Source: Spirochaetaceae bacterium (GTDB lineage: Bacteria; Spirochaetota; Leptospiria; Leptospirales; Leptonemataceae). Taken from it: a DNA stretch of 64,000 nucleotides. The stretch covers positions 62,001 to 126,000 of the forward strand of contig PBUB01000031.1 of the NCBI GenBank assembly GCA_002729885.1, given 5' to 3'. Each line of letters begins with the position of its first letter. Position 1 is the stretch's first letter. The position numbers and the translations under genes were made by a program. Positions 26,284 to 37,800 of this stretch are shown one piece after another. Under the pieces are notes generated by a model that saw nothing but the letters and a program-made list of their open reading frames with translations, searched no databases and was not told the origin of the DNA.

Positions 26284-28239
26284 ATGACGCCGGAAAACGA
26301 AGACCAAATCTGCGTCGATCAGTTGCAAAAACAACTGGCGCGCATGGAAAGCGAAGTTTCGGTCATCCATTCACTTTCCGGCGAAATTAATACCACCCTG
26401 GATCCAGATCGAATATTTCAGGTCTCCATGGAAAGTCTGGACAAAGCTTTTGAGTTTCGCCATTCGTTGATTCTGCTGGCCGATGCGAAAGGCCAGAACC
26501 TGGAAGTAGTGGCCAGCCACGGATACCCGGAGTCCGGGATAGGAGCCCAGATCCCGGTGGGTCTGGGGGTCATCGGTGTTGCCGCAAAACGAAAGAAACT
26601 TCTGAGATCCGTAGCCATACAGTATCATTCGTTGTATGCTCGTATGGCTGCTACTGGAGCGCAGGCGCAGATCCGCCATGAATTGATGCGAATGCCGGGC
26701 CTGAAAAATGCGGCCAGTCAGATGGCCATTCCATTGCTGGTTAAGGAGGAATTAATTGGAATCTACGCGGTGGAAAGCCCGGAAACCGGTGCATTCGATG
26801 CTCTGGATGAGCAGCTTCTTTCTGTAATTGGAAGCATGGTGGGCTCCGCCATCGCCAATGCCAGAGCCTATCAGGAGATTGAAGATCTTAGCAAAAATCT
26901 GGAAGCAAAGGTTGAGCTTCGCACCACTGAATTGAATTCCCTGAATACGCTGGCTCGGAAGGCCAATGAAGCCGGAAATCTTTCTACCCTGGCACATACT
27001 CTGTTCAATACCCTGCGAAGCTCCCTGGGCCTTGAGAACTTTGCTCTCTTTTTGATTGATGACAGAGATTCGCAGCTTGTGCTGGTAAGCCGGGATACGG
27101 TGAACCCGGTCCAGCACTGGACCACCGGCGAGCCTGTTGCCATCGAAAAAACTGGCTTTGTTCATAAAACCTGGAAGCGAAAGCGGACTCTGTATCTACC
27201 CAGGCTTCCGGATCGATTCCAGGACCCGGATGAGAAAGCAATGGTGGAGGCCATGGGTGTTCAGTCCATGCTCTTGATCCCTCTTATTGTCTCTGGCCGC
27301 GTGGTAGCATTATTGATTTGCGGCCCGTCCCATCGCCTGAACAGAGAACAGATTCAATCAGCGGAGCGCTACTGCTATCAAATCGCAGGAGCTGTAAGGG
27401 TTTTTGCATTATTGCAGACAACCCAGGAAGCCAGGGAAGAAGCAGTAGCGGCCAAGGAAGAGGCCGAACAGGCCAGAAGCGAATCCGATGCATTACTTGA
27501 GAATGTTTTGCCTTCAGAAGCCGCCCGAGAGCTCAAAGAAACCGGCCGAGTGGAACCGGTATATTATGATTCCGTATCTGTGCTGTTTACCGATTTTGTG
27601 GGATTCACCCGGGCCGCCGCCTCGCTTCGACCATCGGAATTGATCCAGGAGCTGGATGGTTGCTTTTCCCAGTTCGATGAAGTGGCCCGCCGAAACAGGA
27701 TGGAAAAGTTAAAAACCATCGGCGATGCATATATGTGCGCCGGCGGTCTTCCTCGTCCCAGCGACAGCCATGCGGTGGATGCATGCCTTACGGCTCTGGA
27801 GTTTCGCAGCTTTATGAAGCAGATGGCCGAGGTAAAACAACAATTGGGGTTTGAATTCTGGCAAATTCGCATAGGGATACATTCCGGGCCTGTAACCGCG
27901 GGAGTCATTGGACAGAATAAATTCGCCTACGATATCTGGGGAGATACGGTTAATGTAGCCAGCCGCATGGAATCCTCCGGGGAACCGGGCATGGTTAATA
28001 TCTCTGGAGCGACCTACGAACAGGTGAAAGATCTATTCGAATGCGAATACCGGGGCAAAGTGCAGGCCAAGGGAAAAGGTGAAATGGATATGTATTTTCT
28101 ACATAGAATTCGCGGCGAATTTTCCGCAGACCAGGAAGGACTGATTCCCAATGACAACTTTAACCGGGCCTGCATTCAAAGCTCCACCGGAGGCGCCACC
28201 AGGCTTTCCGAAATAGACACACAGCGACAGGGCTGGTAG
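26284..28239 (+). CDS. Cytoplasmic adenylate cyclase with two GAF domains
   Basis: A 651-residue soluble class III cyclase. The N-terminal GAF (about 20-195) starts SLSGEINTTLDPDRIFQVSM; the second (about 220-400) starts LARKANEAGNLSTLAHTLF and carries KTWKRKRTLYLPRLP. After a coiled coil with the shared ESDALLENVLPSEAARELK linker comes the catalytic domain, with metal Asp residues in FTDFVGFT and KTIGDAYM, adenine-specifying Lys and Asp (EKLKTIGD, YDIWGDTVN) and the NVASRMES pair. It ends LSEIDTQRQGW, like the two giants. The second GAF most resembles module 10 of the first giant (both CxQIAGAVRVxALLQ). It is the last gene of the PNPOx operon. Confidence 0.93.
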   Translation: MTPENEDQICVDQLQKQLARMESEVSVIHSLSGEINTTLDPDRIFQVSMESLDKAFEFRHSLILLADAKGQNLEVVASHGYPESGIGAQIPVGLGVIGVAAKRKKLLRSVAIQYHSLYARMAATGAQAQIRHELMRMPGLKNAASQMAIPLLVKEELIGIYAVESPETGAFDALDEQLLSVIGSMVGSAIANARAYQEIEDLSKNLEAKVELRTTELNSLNTLARKANEAGNLSTLAHTLFNTLRSSLGLENFALFLIDDRDSQLVLVSRDTVNPVQHWTTGEPVAIEKTGFVHKTWKRKRTLYLPRLPDRFQDPDEKAMVEAMGVQSMLLIPLIVSGRVVALLICGPSHRLNREQIQSAERYCYQIAGAVRVFALLQTTQEAREEAVAAKEEAEQARSESDALLENVLPSEAARELKETGRVEPVYYDSVSVLFTDFVGFTRAAASLRPSELIQELDGCFSQFDEVARRNRMEKLKTIGDAYMCAGGLPRPSDSHAVDACLTALEFRSFMKQMAEVKQQLGFEFWQIRIGIHSGPVTAGVIGQNKFAYDIWGDTVNVASRMESSGEPGMVNISGATYEQVKDLFECEYRGKVQAKGKGEMDMYFLHRIRGEFSADQEGLIPNDNFNRACIQSSTGGATRLSEIDTQRQGW

Positions 28240-28398
28240 GACCCGGGAATCGGATCATCCCGGACCTGGAACCTCCCCCGGGATTGCGCAAGTGGACGGG
28301 CCAGGCAAAGGATCCGGGGCTGGTACTGACTGAGCCGGGTTCAGAAAAACGAAGGTATAACTTAATAGATTAACGGAGAGTATATCAGGAGCCCGAGC

Positions 28399-28875
28399 AT
28401 GAAAGAGTATCATTTTGTTACGATCTGGAGAACGAAAGCACCGCTTTCAGACGTCTACCGCGAAATCCATGCCAGCGACTCCTGGCCGGAATGGTGGCCG
28501 GCTGTTAAAAAGGTCGAAACTCTCAGCAAGGGCGACGACCAGGACCTGGGCACTGTTCGAAGAATGACCTGGAAGGGGGCTTTACCCTACTCGCTAGCGT
28601 TCGATATGCGATCCACGATCGTAGAACCAGAAAAGGTGCTGGCTGGAGATGCCTTCGGCGAACTGGAAGGCCATGGCCGCTGGGAATTCAGTCGCGAAAA
28701 TGACGATACGATTGTTCGTTACGATTGGCGGGTTTACACCACCAAAGCCTGGATGAATCTATTTGCTCCTGTCGCAAAACCAATGTTTCAGTGGAACCAT
28801 GACCATGTTATGAAGGGCGGCGCTCAGGGGCTGAGCAAGCGATTAGGTACAGCGGTAACTGATGAATCACCATGA
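28399..28875 (+). CDS. SRPBCC (START/polyketide-cyclase-like) small-molecule-binding protein
   Basis: The 158-residue protein has the SRPBCC fold pattern: an opening strand with WRTKAPLSDVYREIHASDSWPEWWPAVKKVE (helix-grip entry, read residues 9-40), then RRMTWKGALPYSLAFDMRST, then GHGRWEFSRENDDTIVRYDW and a long C-terminal helix. It carries no cofactor motif. AGGAG lies seven bases before ATG 28399. These proteins bind lipids, polyketides or other hydrophobic ligands; nothing here shows which. It is followed, convergently, by the NarL-type regulator. Confidence 0.85.
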   Translation: MKEYHFVTIWRTKAPLSDVYREIHASDSWPEWWPAVKKVETLSKGDDQDLGTVRRMTWKGALPYSLAFDMRSTIVEPEKVLAGDAFGELEGHGRWEFSRENDDTIVRYDWRVYTTKAWMNLFAPVAKPMFQWNHDHVMKGGAQGLSKRLGTAVTDESP

Positions 28876-28975
28876 GTGCGGCCCAGGACAGGAATCTGGA
28901 GAGCGATCCGGCTTTTGAAGCCCTGGATGGGCGACTCTTCTGTGATCGACTGTGTTTCGCGCGGATCGTATTTAG

Positions 28976-29698
28976 CTAAAGAAGTTGCAATTCCTGGACT
29001 CTGCGAACAAGCTCCGCCCTGTTATGAACTTCTAATTTTTTATAGATTCGCTTTACGTAGTCATGCACCGTATGGGGGCTTAACATCAGAAAATCGGCCA
29101 CCGCCTTTATCGTTTTTCCCCTCACCATCAGTTCAAGGATCTGGCGTTCCCGATCAGTCAATTCAGGTCCCGCCGCTGGAATTTTCTGAAACGAATTCAT
29201 GACTCGCAGGGCGATTGTAGGTGTAATCATGGCACCACCCTCCATGACCACACGAATGGCATTTTCGAGATTCGGGAGATCGGATTTCAGAAGATAGCCC
29301 TTCACCCCATTCTTTATCGCTTCAAAAACCGCCTCATCGGAAGTAAGGTTGCTGAGTATTAGAATGGGCAGGTCTGGTTGCTTCAGAGCTAGAATACCGC
29401 TAAGTTGAACTCCACTGATTCCGGACAGATCAATATCCAGGATCAAGAGATCCAGGTCATGCCTGGCTTCATCTCGCAGGCATTGCTCGGCGGAAGACCA
29501 ATATGGGGTGCTCCGGGTCATACCCGTGGACTGTAGCTCAGAGATCAAGAAGCTGCGATATTCTTCATCGTTCTCCACAATCCCGATGGTCCAGGGGCTC
29601 CCTGTCACTGAATCTTTCTGTTCTACTGCTTTGTCCATATCGCTTTCTGTATACAAAGTCACATCTACCAGCGAATGACGGACCAGCTCATTCGTCAC
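28976..29698 (-). CDS. NarL/FixJ-type response regulator
   Basis: A 240-residue two-component regulator. The receiver (about 36-155) has acidic residues IVENDEEYRS, phospho-Asp in DLLILDIDLSGISG, Thr/Ser in ILSNLTSDEAVF and Lys in GYLLKSD. A LuxR-type helix-turn-helix follows: LTDRERQILELMVRGKTIKA then LSPHTVHDYVKRIYKKLEV. The GTG start at 29698 overlaps the stop of the kinase gene by four bases (GTGA), coupling the two; an internal ATG at 29638 is an alternative. Together they form a two-component system. DNA targets are unknown; the palindrome near the kinase gene is one candidate. Confidence 0.92.
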   Translation of the reverse strand: MTNELVRHSLVDVTLYTESDMDKAVEQKDSVTGSPWTIGIVENDEEYRSFLISELQSTGMTRSTPYWSSAEQCLRDEARHDLDLLILDIDLSGISGVQLSGILALKQPDLPILILSNLTSDEAVFEAIKNGVKGYLLKSDLPNLENAIRVVMEGGAMITPTIALRVMNSFQKIPAAGPELTDRERQILELMVRGKTIKAVADFLMLSPHTVHDYVKRIYKKLEVHNRAELVRRVQELQLL

Positions 29699-31656
29699 CT
29701 GGAGGAGCCTTTCCAGGCCCCCCTGTTCAGGGGATTTTGATCATGACCCTGAGGAATTCGGATCAGGGCTGTGAAGCATTTTCCCCTGATGGCAATCGAA
29801 ATGGATCCCTTCATACTCTGTACCCTTTTGCGTGCATGCAGGGCTACGCGCTCAACGTCGGAAGAACTCTCCTCTTCCCGAAAAATCGAACTGGAGCCTA
29901 TTCGATTCATCTGGCGCAGAATCAGCGAAGCTTCTGAATCGACAGAAACCCTCCAGATCGATTCGCCCCGGCCGTACTTTAAATCATTTGTGCAGAGCTC
30001 TCGACATAGCTGCAGGAAATCCATTCGAAAGGCATCATCCAGAAGGAGGATGCGAATATTCTCACTGTGCTCCGGAGATAGTCGAAATCGCAGTTCTCTG
30101 CCCACACCTGAATACCGGCGCAGCAATGAGAGTTGCAGGCCGGCGACGGGATCCGCTGCTGCATACTCCAGATCCTCCATAAAGAGGAGCTGTCCCCGAA
30201 ACATAGAGTAGATGTCATCTACACGATTCTGAATCTTATGCGGCTCCAGTCTTCCCGATCCAAGCTGAAGCTTTAGATCCACTAACTTGCTACCCAGGCT
30301 ATCATGTAGATCATTCTCCAGGCTCTGTCTTTGATGCGATAGCGCTTCTCTGCTCCTTCGCAGACTTGTAGAAAGAGCTTTTTCCATATCCACACTTTCT
30401 TTAAATCTCTGAGCTACTCCAATAGATTGAAAAAAACCAAACGAAATAAAGGCCAGCATGGCCAGCTGACCGGCATAATCCCGAGTATACCAGTTTTGAT
30501 AGATGGCCATCACTCCCAGAATGGATACCACCCCCATCCCGAAGGCCATGGTGCGACCACTTCCCTTTTGCCGAATGCCGTATACGAGAGCCATGTAGAA
30601 TCCCATTAAGAGCGCAGGCCCCGCCGCCACGAGATAGTAGGCGAACATGGTGCGACCCAGATTCACTGTATCAAGAAAGATACTGAGCGAGAAAAGTCCG
30701 CATATGCCTAGAAACGCATACAGTAGCTTACGATTCAGAGCTGCCGGAAAAAGCAAATGGAAAAAGAGTATTAGAAGCGGAGGTGTAACAATGTTCAGCC
30801 CCATGTTAAACCTGTACTGGATTTCCCAGGCCAGGTCCGGCCAGAGAAGATCTACGGTCTTTTCACCCAGAAGAGGTATTCGTAGCGCAAAACTGAGACA
30901 CGTTAATCCGAATACGAGAAAGACCCATTGTCTTCTTTGCATCGCGAAAAGGATTAGATGATAAAGACCTATAGAAAGAAGAAAACCTGAAGCCAGTAAC
31001 TCCAGAGCCTCCTGCAAAGACCGGGCATCCCTCACCGATTCCACAGGCCCCACTTCTATGTGACCTCTGGCACCTCCGCGAAAGGAGTGGAAGTTGGCTA
31101 TCTGCATTACGATTTCAACTGTACCGGTCTTCGAGGTATGCTCTGCAATTAGATTGCTCCTTCCTGGAATCGTTTCCTCCGCGTTGCTGCCGGGATTTCC
31201 GTCCCTGGCAGCAAGCCTTCCGTCCAGAAACAGGTTCACCGAAGTAAGCTGTTGCGAAATCTTAAAGGCAATGGGAGTATTCCTGGGCACCTCAAGTGTG
31301 GTTCGATAAGTTGCAAAGCCCTGGCTTTCGTATCCGAGTTTCTTCCAGATTTTCATACCCGCGGTTCGAACATCCGGCGAAGTATTCTCGAGCTCATCCG
31401 GGTTCAGGAGCCTTTTCCAGTAGAAATCCCACACCGGGATTATCTGGACTATCTCGCCTCTTTCCAGGGCGGCAAAGTTCACTATGGAAACCGCAGGGTC
31501 CGTAAATTCTGTGTTATCCGCATAAAGATTCACATCTCTATTTCCGGAATCCGGCTGGCCGGGCACCGAATTCGCTGAGCAGGAAAACAGAAGCGTACCC
31601 AACAACAGGGAACCGAATACATTTCCCGACCTCCTCAGTGGAACTGGAAACCGCAT
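29695..31656 (-). CDS. 7TMR-DISM sensor histidine kinase
   Basis: A 653-residue membrane kinase. It has a lipoprotein-like leader (LLLGTLLFSCSA), an extracytoplasmic jelly-roll domain (VWDFYWKRLL, VNLFLDGRLAARDGN), seven TM helices and a cytoplasmic transmitter. The phospho-His lies in SLENDLHDSLGSKLVDLKLQL (HisKA_3-like HDSLG). The N box is ELCTNDLKYGRGE. The G box is poor, replaced by RIGSSSIFREEESSSDVE, so kinase competence is uncertain. The input architecture is shared with the two giant cyclases on either side. Start: ATG at 31656 gives a typical Arg-containing leader; ATG at 31716 would add 20 residues. It is co-transcribed with the regulator downstream. Confidence 0.88.
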   Translation of the reverse strand: MRFPVPLRRSGNVFGSLLLGTLLFSCSANSVPGQPDSGNRDVNLYADNTEFTDPAVSIVNFAALERGEIVQIIPVWDFYWKRLLNPDELENTSPDVRTAGMKIWKKLGYESQGFATYRTTLEVPRNTPIAFKISQQLTSVNLFLDGRLAARDGNPGSNAEETIPGRSNLIAEHTSKTGTVEIVMQIANFHSFRGGARGHIEVGPVESVRDARSLQEALELLASGFLLSIGLYHLILFAMQRRQWVFLVFGLTCLSFALRIPLLGEKTVDLLWPDLAWEIQYRFNMGLNIVTPPLLILFFHLLFPAALNRKLLYAFLGICGLFSLSIFLDTVNLGRTMFAYYLVAAGPALLMGFYMALVYGIRQKGSGRTMAFGMGVVSILGVMAIYQNWYTRDYAGQLAMLAFISFGFFQSIGVAQRFKESVDMEKALSTSLRRSREALSHQRQSLENDLHDSLGSKLVDLKLQLGSGRLEPHKIQNRVDDIYSMFRGQLLFMEDLEYAAADPVAGLQLSLLRRYSGVGRELRFRLSPEHSENIRILLLDDAFRMDFLQLCRELCTNDLKYGRGESIWRVSVDSEASLILRQMNRIGSSSIFREEESSSDVERVALHARKRVQSMKGSISIAIRGKCFTALIRIPQGHDQNPLNRGAWKGSSR

Positions 31657-31741
31657 GGCCCATTCCAGAATCTGAATAGCAGGGGGCCTGATCTTGCTGA
31701 TTACTTGAAAGTCCATGGAATTCCACAGATGGAGTGCGACG

Positions 31742-31757
31742 CCCCCTGAACAGGGGG
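31742..31757. promoter_or_regulatory. CCCCCTG-AA-CAGGGGG palindrome upstream of the kinase gene
   Basis: A 7-bp perfect inverted repeat with a 2-nt centre lies between the divergent kinase and giant-cyclase genes. A 6-bp version (CCCCTG-TT-CAGGGG) occurs at 29720-29733 inside the 3' end of the kinase gene. It could be an operator for the adjacent regulator or a short transcription-stop hairpin. Confidence 0.35.
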
Positions 31758-31827
31758 TTTAGGACAAGTAGTAGCCTGATTCGATTGTCAGTCCATCGAA
31801 AATGTAGAATTGCTGTCCGGGCCTGGC

Positions 31828-34800
31828 ATGAGAACCTTATCTAACGCAATTCTATGCATCCTTGTAACGTTAACCATAACGTTGCCGGAAGCGCCAATTC
31901 AGGCAAAACCTGTAGAGGAACCTGTCCGTCAGGGGGTCCTGGATCTGACGTCAAAAAATCCGGCTCTACAGAATACCATATCACAAGACGCAATGAGCTT
32001 GAATGGACGATGGCTCTTTTACCAGGGAAAGTACCTCGCTCCCCAGGATTGGAAAGACCGCTTGAGCAATTCGACAGGTGACCGGGAAGCTGCCTTCATT
32101 TCCGTTCCGGATTCCTGGACCAATCGGGCCGACAATCCATTGCCTGCAAAGGGTCGCGCCACATATCGCATGATTCTAGAGCTTCCGGAAAAGGCAAAGC
32201 CTGGGACCATGGCACTGGCTTTACCTACCATCGGGTCCGCGTACAGATTGTATGTGAATGGCGAGCTACTCTACACTTTAGGAAACGTAGACTCCGAGAA
32301 GGAATCCATGACTCAGGCACTTCAGCCGGCCCTGGTCTCCCTTCCCGGCCTGGAAAAGCGAAATGAGATTCTCTTTCATGTTTCCAATGTGGAGCATCGC
32401 CATGCAGGCCTGTGGCTACCCATCCAATTCGGGAAAGCCAGGCAGCTGATGGAGGACCAGCAAAGAAGTTATACCCTTAGCGTCTTTCTGGCTGGCGGAC
32501 TTGTATTGATCGGAATTTACCACCTGGGGCTGTTCCTGGCTCGCAGGAAGGATCTCACTCCTCTCTATTTTGGTGTTTTCTGTATATCCATCGCCTTCTG
32601 GTCCGCTCAGAGATCGGAAAAGCTATTTGCTCAATTGATCCCCGGACTTCCAGGGCATCTGGGGCTTCGCATTGAGTACCTGGGTTTTTATTTGGCGGTC
32701 TTTTCATTCCTGCAATTCGCCAAATATATGTATCCGAAGGAAATGCATAGATGGCCTCTGAGGATCATCAACTCGGTGGCGGGCATCGCTGCGATCTCAG
32801 GACTGGTTCTGCCCGTAGAGATATTTGTTCATACCCTGCCTGTAATGCAGATCGATGCGCTGGCAGCAGTCCTGGTTTGCTCTATATGGGCCATTCTGGC
32901 CGTAGCAAGAAAGCGATTGGGAGCCAAACTGGTGGGGCTCTCCTTTCTACTTTTAGGAGCCACCGTAGTAAATGACATTATGGTGGCAGCCCTGTCCACT
33001 CATAACATTTACATTGCTCCTTTTGGCCTGATGTTTTTCATAATAGGTCAGGCATTTGCGCTTTCCATGCATCTATCCAGGGCGTTCAATAAACTGGAAG
33101 ATCTTTCGCAAAACCTGGAGCAGAAAGTTGAGCAGCGCACCGCCGAACTGGATACGCTAAACGAACTAACGCGAAGAGTAAATGAAAGTAGAGATCTACA
33201 ATACATCGTCGAGCAGACTTCCACGTATATGGTTCGCCAGCTGGGCATGCGCCGCATGTTTCTGCTTTTGATAGATGAGCCGGCGAATGAAATCCAGGGA
33301 TACGGCGGCCAGGTGCACGATGCATCCGATAAAGGGCGTCAATTCTACCAGAGTCTAAGGGCCAAAATCGAACCCGAGCTGGGAACACTTTACAGGACCA
33401 TAAAGAAGAAAAAGACACTTCACCTGGATCTGCAAAAGATCGGCACACCTGTGGCGGCTATAGATCGTCGAGTGGTGGAGCAGTTTCAAATGAAGTCCAT
33501 CCTCGAGATTCCAGCACTGGTGGGGGATCGAGTGCTTGGCGTGGCTATTATTGATCCGGGGGATCGCCGATTGAACCGAGAAGAGATATCGCGGCTGGAA
33601 GCTGTGGTGTCGCAGATCGCGGGCGCAGCAAGCAATGCTCAACTCATTCAACAGATTAATGTACAACGATGGATAGCTCAACAGGAAGCCCAGGCCACAG
33701 AGATGCTGGCGGATCTATCCCGTAAGGCGCTGGAGGGCGGCAAGCTGGAAGAGGTAGTGCGATCCCTGTCCGATTTTCTGAAGCCGATGCTGGGCTACCA
33801 CGGTGTAACAATCTACCTTCCACATGATTCAGAAGAGTCACTTGTTCAGCGGACCGTCCTGGAGGATGGCAGGACTCTGGACATCGGATCACTCCCGGAC
33901 CCTGTTCGCGTCATTCCGCTGGTATCGGAAAGCGGCAGTCTCTACAGAATATTCCGAAGGGGAAAGCCTATGTACTTTCCCGAGATAACGGATGAACTGC
34001 AGGCCAATTCGCCGGTAGATAAAGCCATACGGCAGTACTTTGGCTTCCGCTGGTGCTACCATCTGCCCATGACCGTATCGGAGAAAGTGATTGGAATTGC
34101 CACCATTGCTGGCCACTCCCAGAAACAACTGTCCCCCAAGGAGCGCGTAATTATCCAGCGAATGATTGCCCAGGTAGCCGGCGCCGTTCAACAGCAGAGT
34201 CTGCTACAGACCATTGAACAGGAAAAGGACACAGCCCATAAACTGGAGCAGGAGACCCGGGCTCTCGCAGACTTTACGCGACGGTTGAATGAAAGGCAGG
34301 AATTGGGTTCCATTGTCCACGAGGTATGTCGTTTTGCAGTGGAATCCCTGGATCTCCGCGGCGCATTTATTACTGCGGTGAACGAGAAGGAAAAGGAATT
34401 CCAGAACATTGGTGGCTTTGGCAAAGATTACAATGGTCAGCAGGTCCTGTTCACCGACAATGCGACAGCACCACTGAACCAGGAAGCGGGGATTGCTTAT
34501 CGCACCTACAAGCGAAGAAAGAGGCTCTATCTTCGCCAGTTGCCTGAGCTGGAGAATGCAACAGACCGATATGTAACGGAATTACTGGGGCTGAGAAGCT
34601 ATCTACAGGTGCCCCTCATTCTTCAGGGCGATGTAATCGGTATTATGGGCATTGATCCGGGGCAACGTCAGCTCAGCCGGGAGGATCTGGATCGACTCCA
34701 GCGATACGCTGATCAGGTCACAGGTGCCATCAACAATGCAGCTCTATTGAAAGAGGTGCAGGCGCAACGAATGAGCATTGAAGGCCTGGCCAGGATCACA

Positions 34801-37800
34801 GAAACCGCAGCTTCCACCGATAACCTGGACGAAATATTGAATCAAATCTTTCAATATGTCCGCGACCGATACGGCATTCTGTCCGGGATCATAATGGTTC
34901 CCAACGAAGACCGCACGGAGCTTCAAAGCATCAAAGTACATACATTTGAGGATAAGGACAAACTTCAGCTGCATGAGGCCGGCGAATACGGGGAGAATCT
35001 TTCGGTAGGTATTGACACGGAGGGAGGAACACTTGCTCGCACCTTTTTGCGTGGCCGACCTTTCTATGTTCCAGACGTAGAACGCCTGATGGGTAGAGAG
35101 CGGAATTATCCGGGAGCCGAGATAGACCGGGACATTTTCCACAACCTTCGCTACCGGGGTTATCTGGCCCTTCCCATGCAAGTAAACAAAGAGCCGGTGG
35201 CTTTGCTGAATTTCACTTCCTACGGACACGAACTGAAGCTCAATAAAACCGATCGAGAAGAATTATTCACCCTGGCCAGCCAGCTCGCAGGCATTATTCG
35301 CTCCCGACAACTGGCGGAAAACCTGGAAAGAGAAAAGGTCATCGCAGAGCGAGAAAAATCCGAAAATGCCAGCCTTGCCGCCCTGGCCCGACATGCGAAC
35401 GAAGGAACTGGTATTCAGGACATTCTGATCCAGACTTCACAGTTCACAGAATCAGAATGTGGAGTAAGTCGCCTGGGGCTCTATCTTGTAGACAACGAAC
35501 GAAACACTCTGGAATTACATTCGGTTCTGCAGTCCGGAATCGTACAGGACCTGGCAGATGCACCGGAAAGCATTCGGTCCATCCCCATAACCTTCGAAAA
35601 CGGCAGTCTGCCCACAGTGATTCGTCGTAAGCGAAAGATGTTTTTGCCGCACATCAAGCAGGCTTTCCTGGACGCTTCTCCAGTAGATGCAGATCAGGTG
35701 GCCTTTCATAAGTTTGAATGGCTTCTCCATGCGCCAATGAGCATTGAAGGCTCGATTGTAGGTATAATGGTATTTGTGGGCCCTCACCAACGTCGTCCGG
35801 GGCTTCCGGAACGACAGTTGATGGAGCGTATTGTAGACCAGATATCCGGCGCGGTTCAAAGTAAACGTCTTCTTGCTCAGGTCGAGGAAGCCCGCATCGA
35901 TAGTGAAGCTTTAGCCGAGCTGGCCCGGCGAGCAGACGAAGGGGCAGATCTCACGGAGATTGGCGAACTGGTATTGCAGTATGCCAATGATAAATGCGGC
36001 GTAGATACACTGGCCCTCTATACCCTGAATGAAGAAAAGAATCGCCTGGAAGCCAGGGCCATGGCCCGCAAAGGGCAGATACAGTCCGGCGATACCATTC
36101 CGGAGGAAGTTCGGTTCCCCTCCATGGGAGAAGACACCGGTACACTTCGTCGAGTAGTTTCTACTGGAAAGCCCATGTACATGGGACGAATACCAGATCG
36201 AATGATGAAGAAAATGAGCGACCACGACCGGAGGCTCATGGAATATCTCGGATTCGACTGGTTTCTGGATATACCCATGGTAGCGGAAGGCAGGGTCATT
36301 GGTGTCATCGCATTCGCCGGGCCCTCCAGACAGAAGCTCTCAAAAAGTGAAAGGGACTTTCTGGAACGCATCACCCGGCAGGTTTCTGGATCTGTCCAGA
36401 ACCGTCAGCTACTGAAAGAAGTAGAGTCAGAACGCAACATTGCCCACACTCTGCAAAGGGAAACGGAAGGCCTGAACCAGCTATTGAAGCGTATCGCGCC
36501 GATGGAAGACCTGGACGAGATAATGAAGGAGGTAATCGGATTCTCCGAGGAAGCGTACGGAATCGGAGTGTATTCGCTCTATTCTGTAGACAACGAAGCC
36601 AGGCAGATGCATGCGCTTTCCATGAACTTCCCGGATCACATCGCTTCCGAAGACAGAGAGCATATAATGGCCACCCCCATTCCGCTGGATTATCGGGGAG
36701 GTGCCTTTACCATGGCCTACCGTCGCAGCCCTCGGTATAGCTACTACCGCACAGTAAATCCGGAACCATTGCCCGCCATAGAACAGTTTGTCACAGAGAA
36801 GTATGGCATAACCAACATGGTGGTGTATCCGCTTATGGAAGGCAGCCAGGTTATGGCCTTCCTGAATTTCTTAACCTATAATCCAGAAGGCCTGAAAAGG
36901 GATCAGCTGAGTCAGCTTTCCATACTGAGCGACCAGATTTCAGGGATCATCCGAATGAATGGCCTGATTCGAGAAGTAAAAGAGCAAAGCACTCGTACGG
37001 AGGCGGCGCGAAAAGAAACGGAAGTACTGGCCGATCTTTCTCGTAAGGCCAACGAGGCCACAGACCTGGAATCCGTAAGTCACACTCTGTTTGACCATTT
37101 GCGAGAGTCCCTGGATCTGGATGACTTCTGTCTTTTTGTTCTGGAACCAGAGACCATGCTCTTCCATGCGGCAGCCTGGGATACCAGGGCCGCGGACAAC
37201 CCGAAAACCCGGAAATGGCTGGAAACAACACAATATAAAATGGAACCGGAAATAGGCAGCCTGTATCGCACCTATTCCAGAAGGAAAACTACCTATCTGC
37301 CCTCCTTCCCGGATGAATTTACTGCTACCGGAGATCGGGCTATTGTAGAAAAACTAAATCTGAAATCCGCGCTGCAGGTACCACTGTTGATTCAGGACGA
37401 AGTGATTGGTTTTTTTACCTGCGGTCCCAGGCGAAGACTCTGGAAAGCAGAAATCCATTCCATTGAGCGCTTTTGCAACCAGGTAGCAGGTGCAATTCGC
37501 GCAACGGCACTATTGAAGAGCACTGCTCTGGAAAAGGAACGCGCGGAATCAGCCAGGCAAGAAACGGAAGTTCTGGCCGAACTTTCCAAACAGGCGAACG
37601 AGACTTCCAATCTACAGAACCTCTGCGAGACCCTCTTCGACCATCTGGAAGGGCAATACGGGATAGAAAACCAGGCTTTGTTCGTTGTCGATAACGACAC
37701 CTTTGAGCTCACACCTGCTGCTGCCAGAGGAGGTGTGGGCCCGGAAGAAAGGCAACGATGGTTAAACACATTTCGTATCAATCTGAAAAATGATCCGGGG

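Noticed and set aside
28876..29202. 108-residue plus-strand frame after the SRPBCC gene
   Set aside because: It mostly overlaps the response regulator's helix-turn-helix coding region on the other strand and has no domain or ribosome site.
31810..31827. TTG start for the second giant cyclase
   Set aside because: ATG 31828 begins a well-formed signal peptide; the six extra residues add nothing and no SD supports the TTG.
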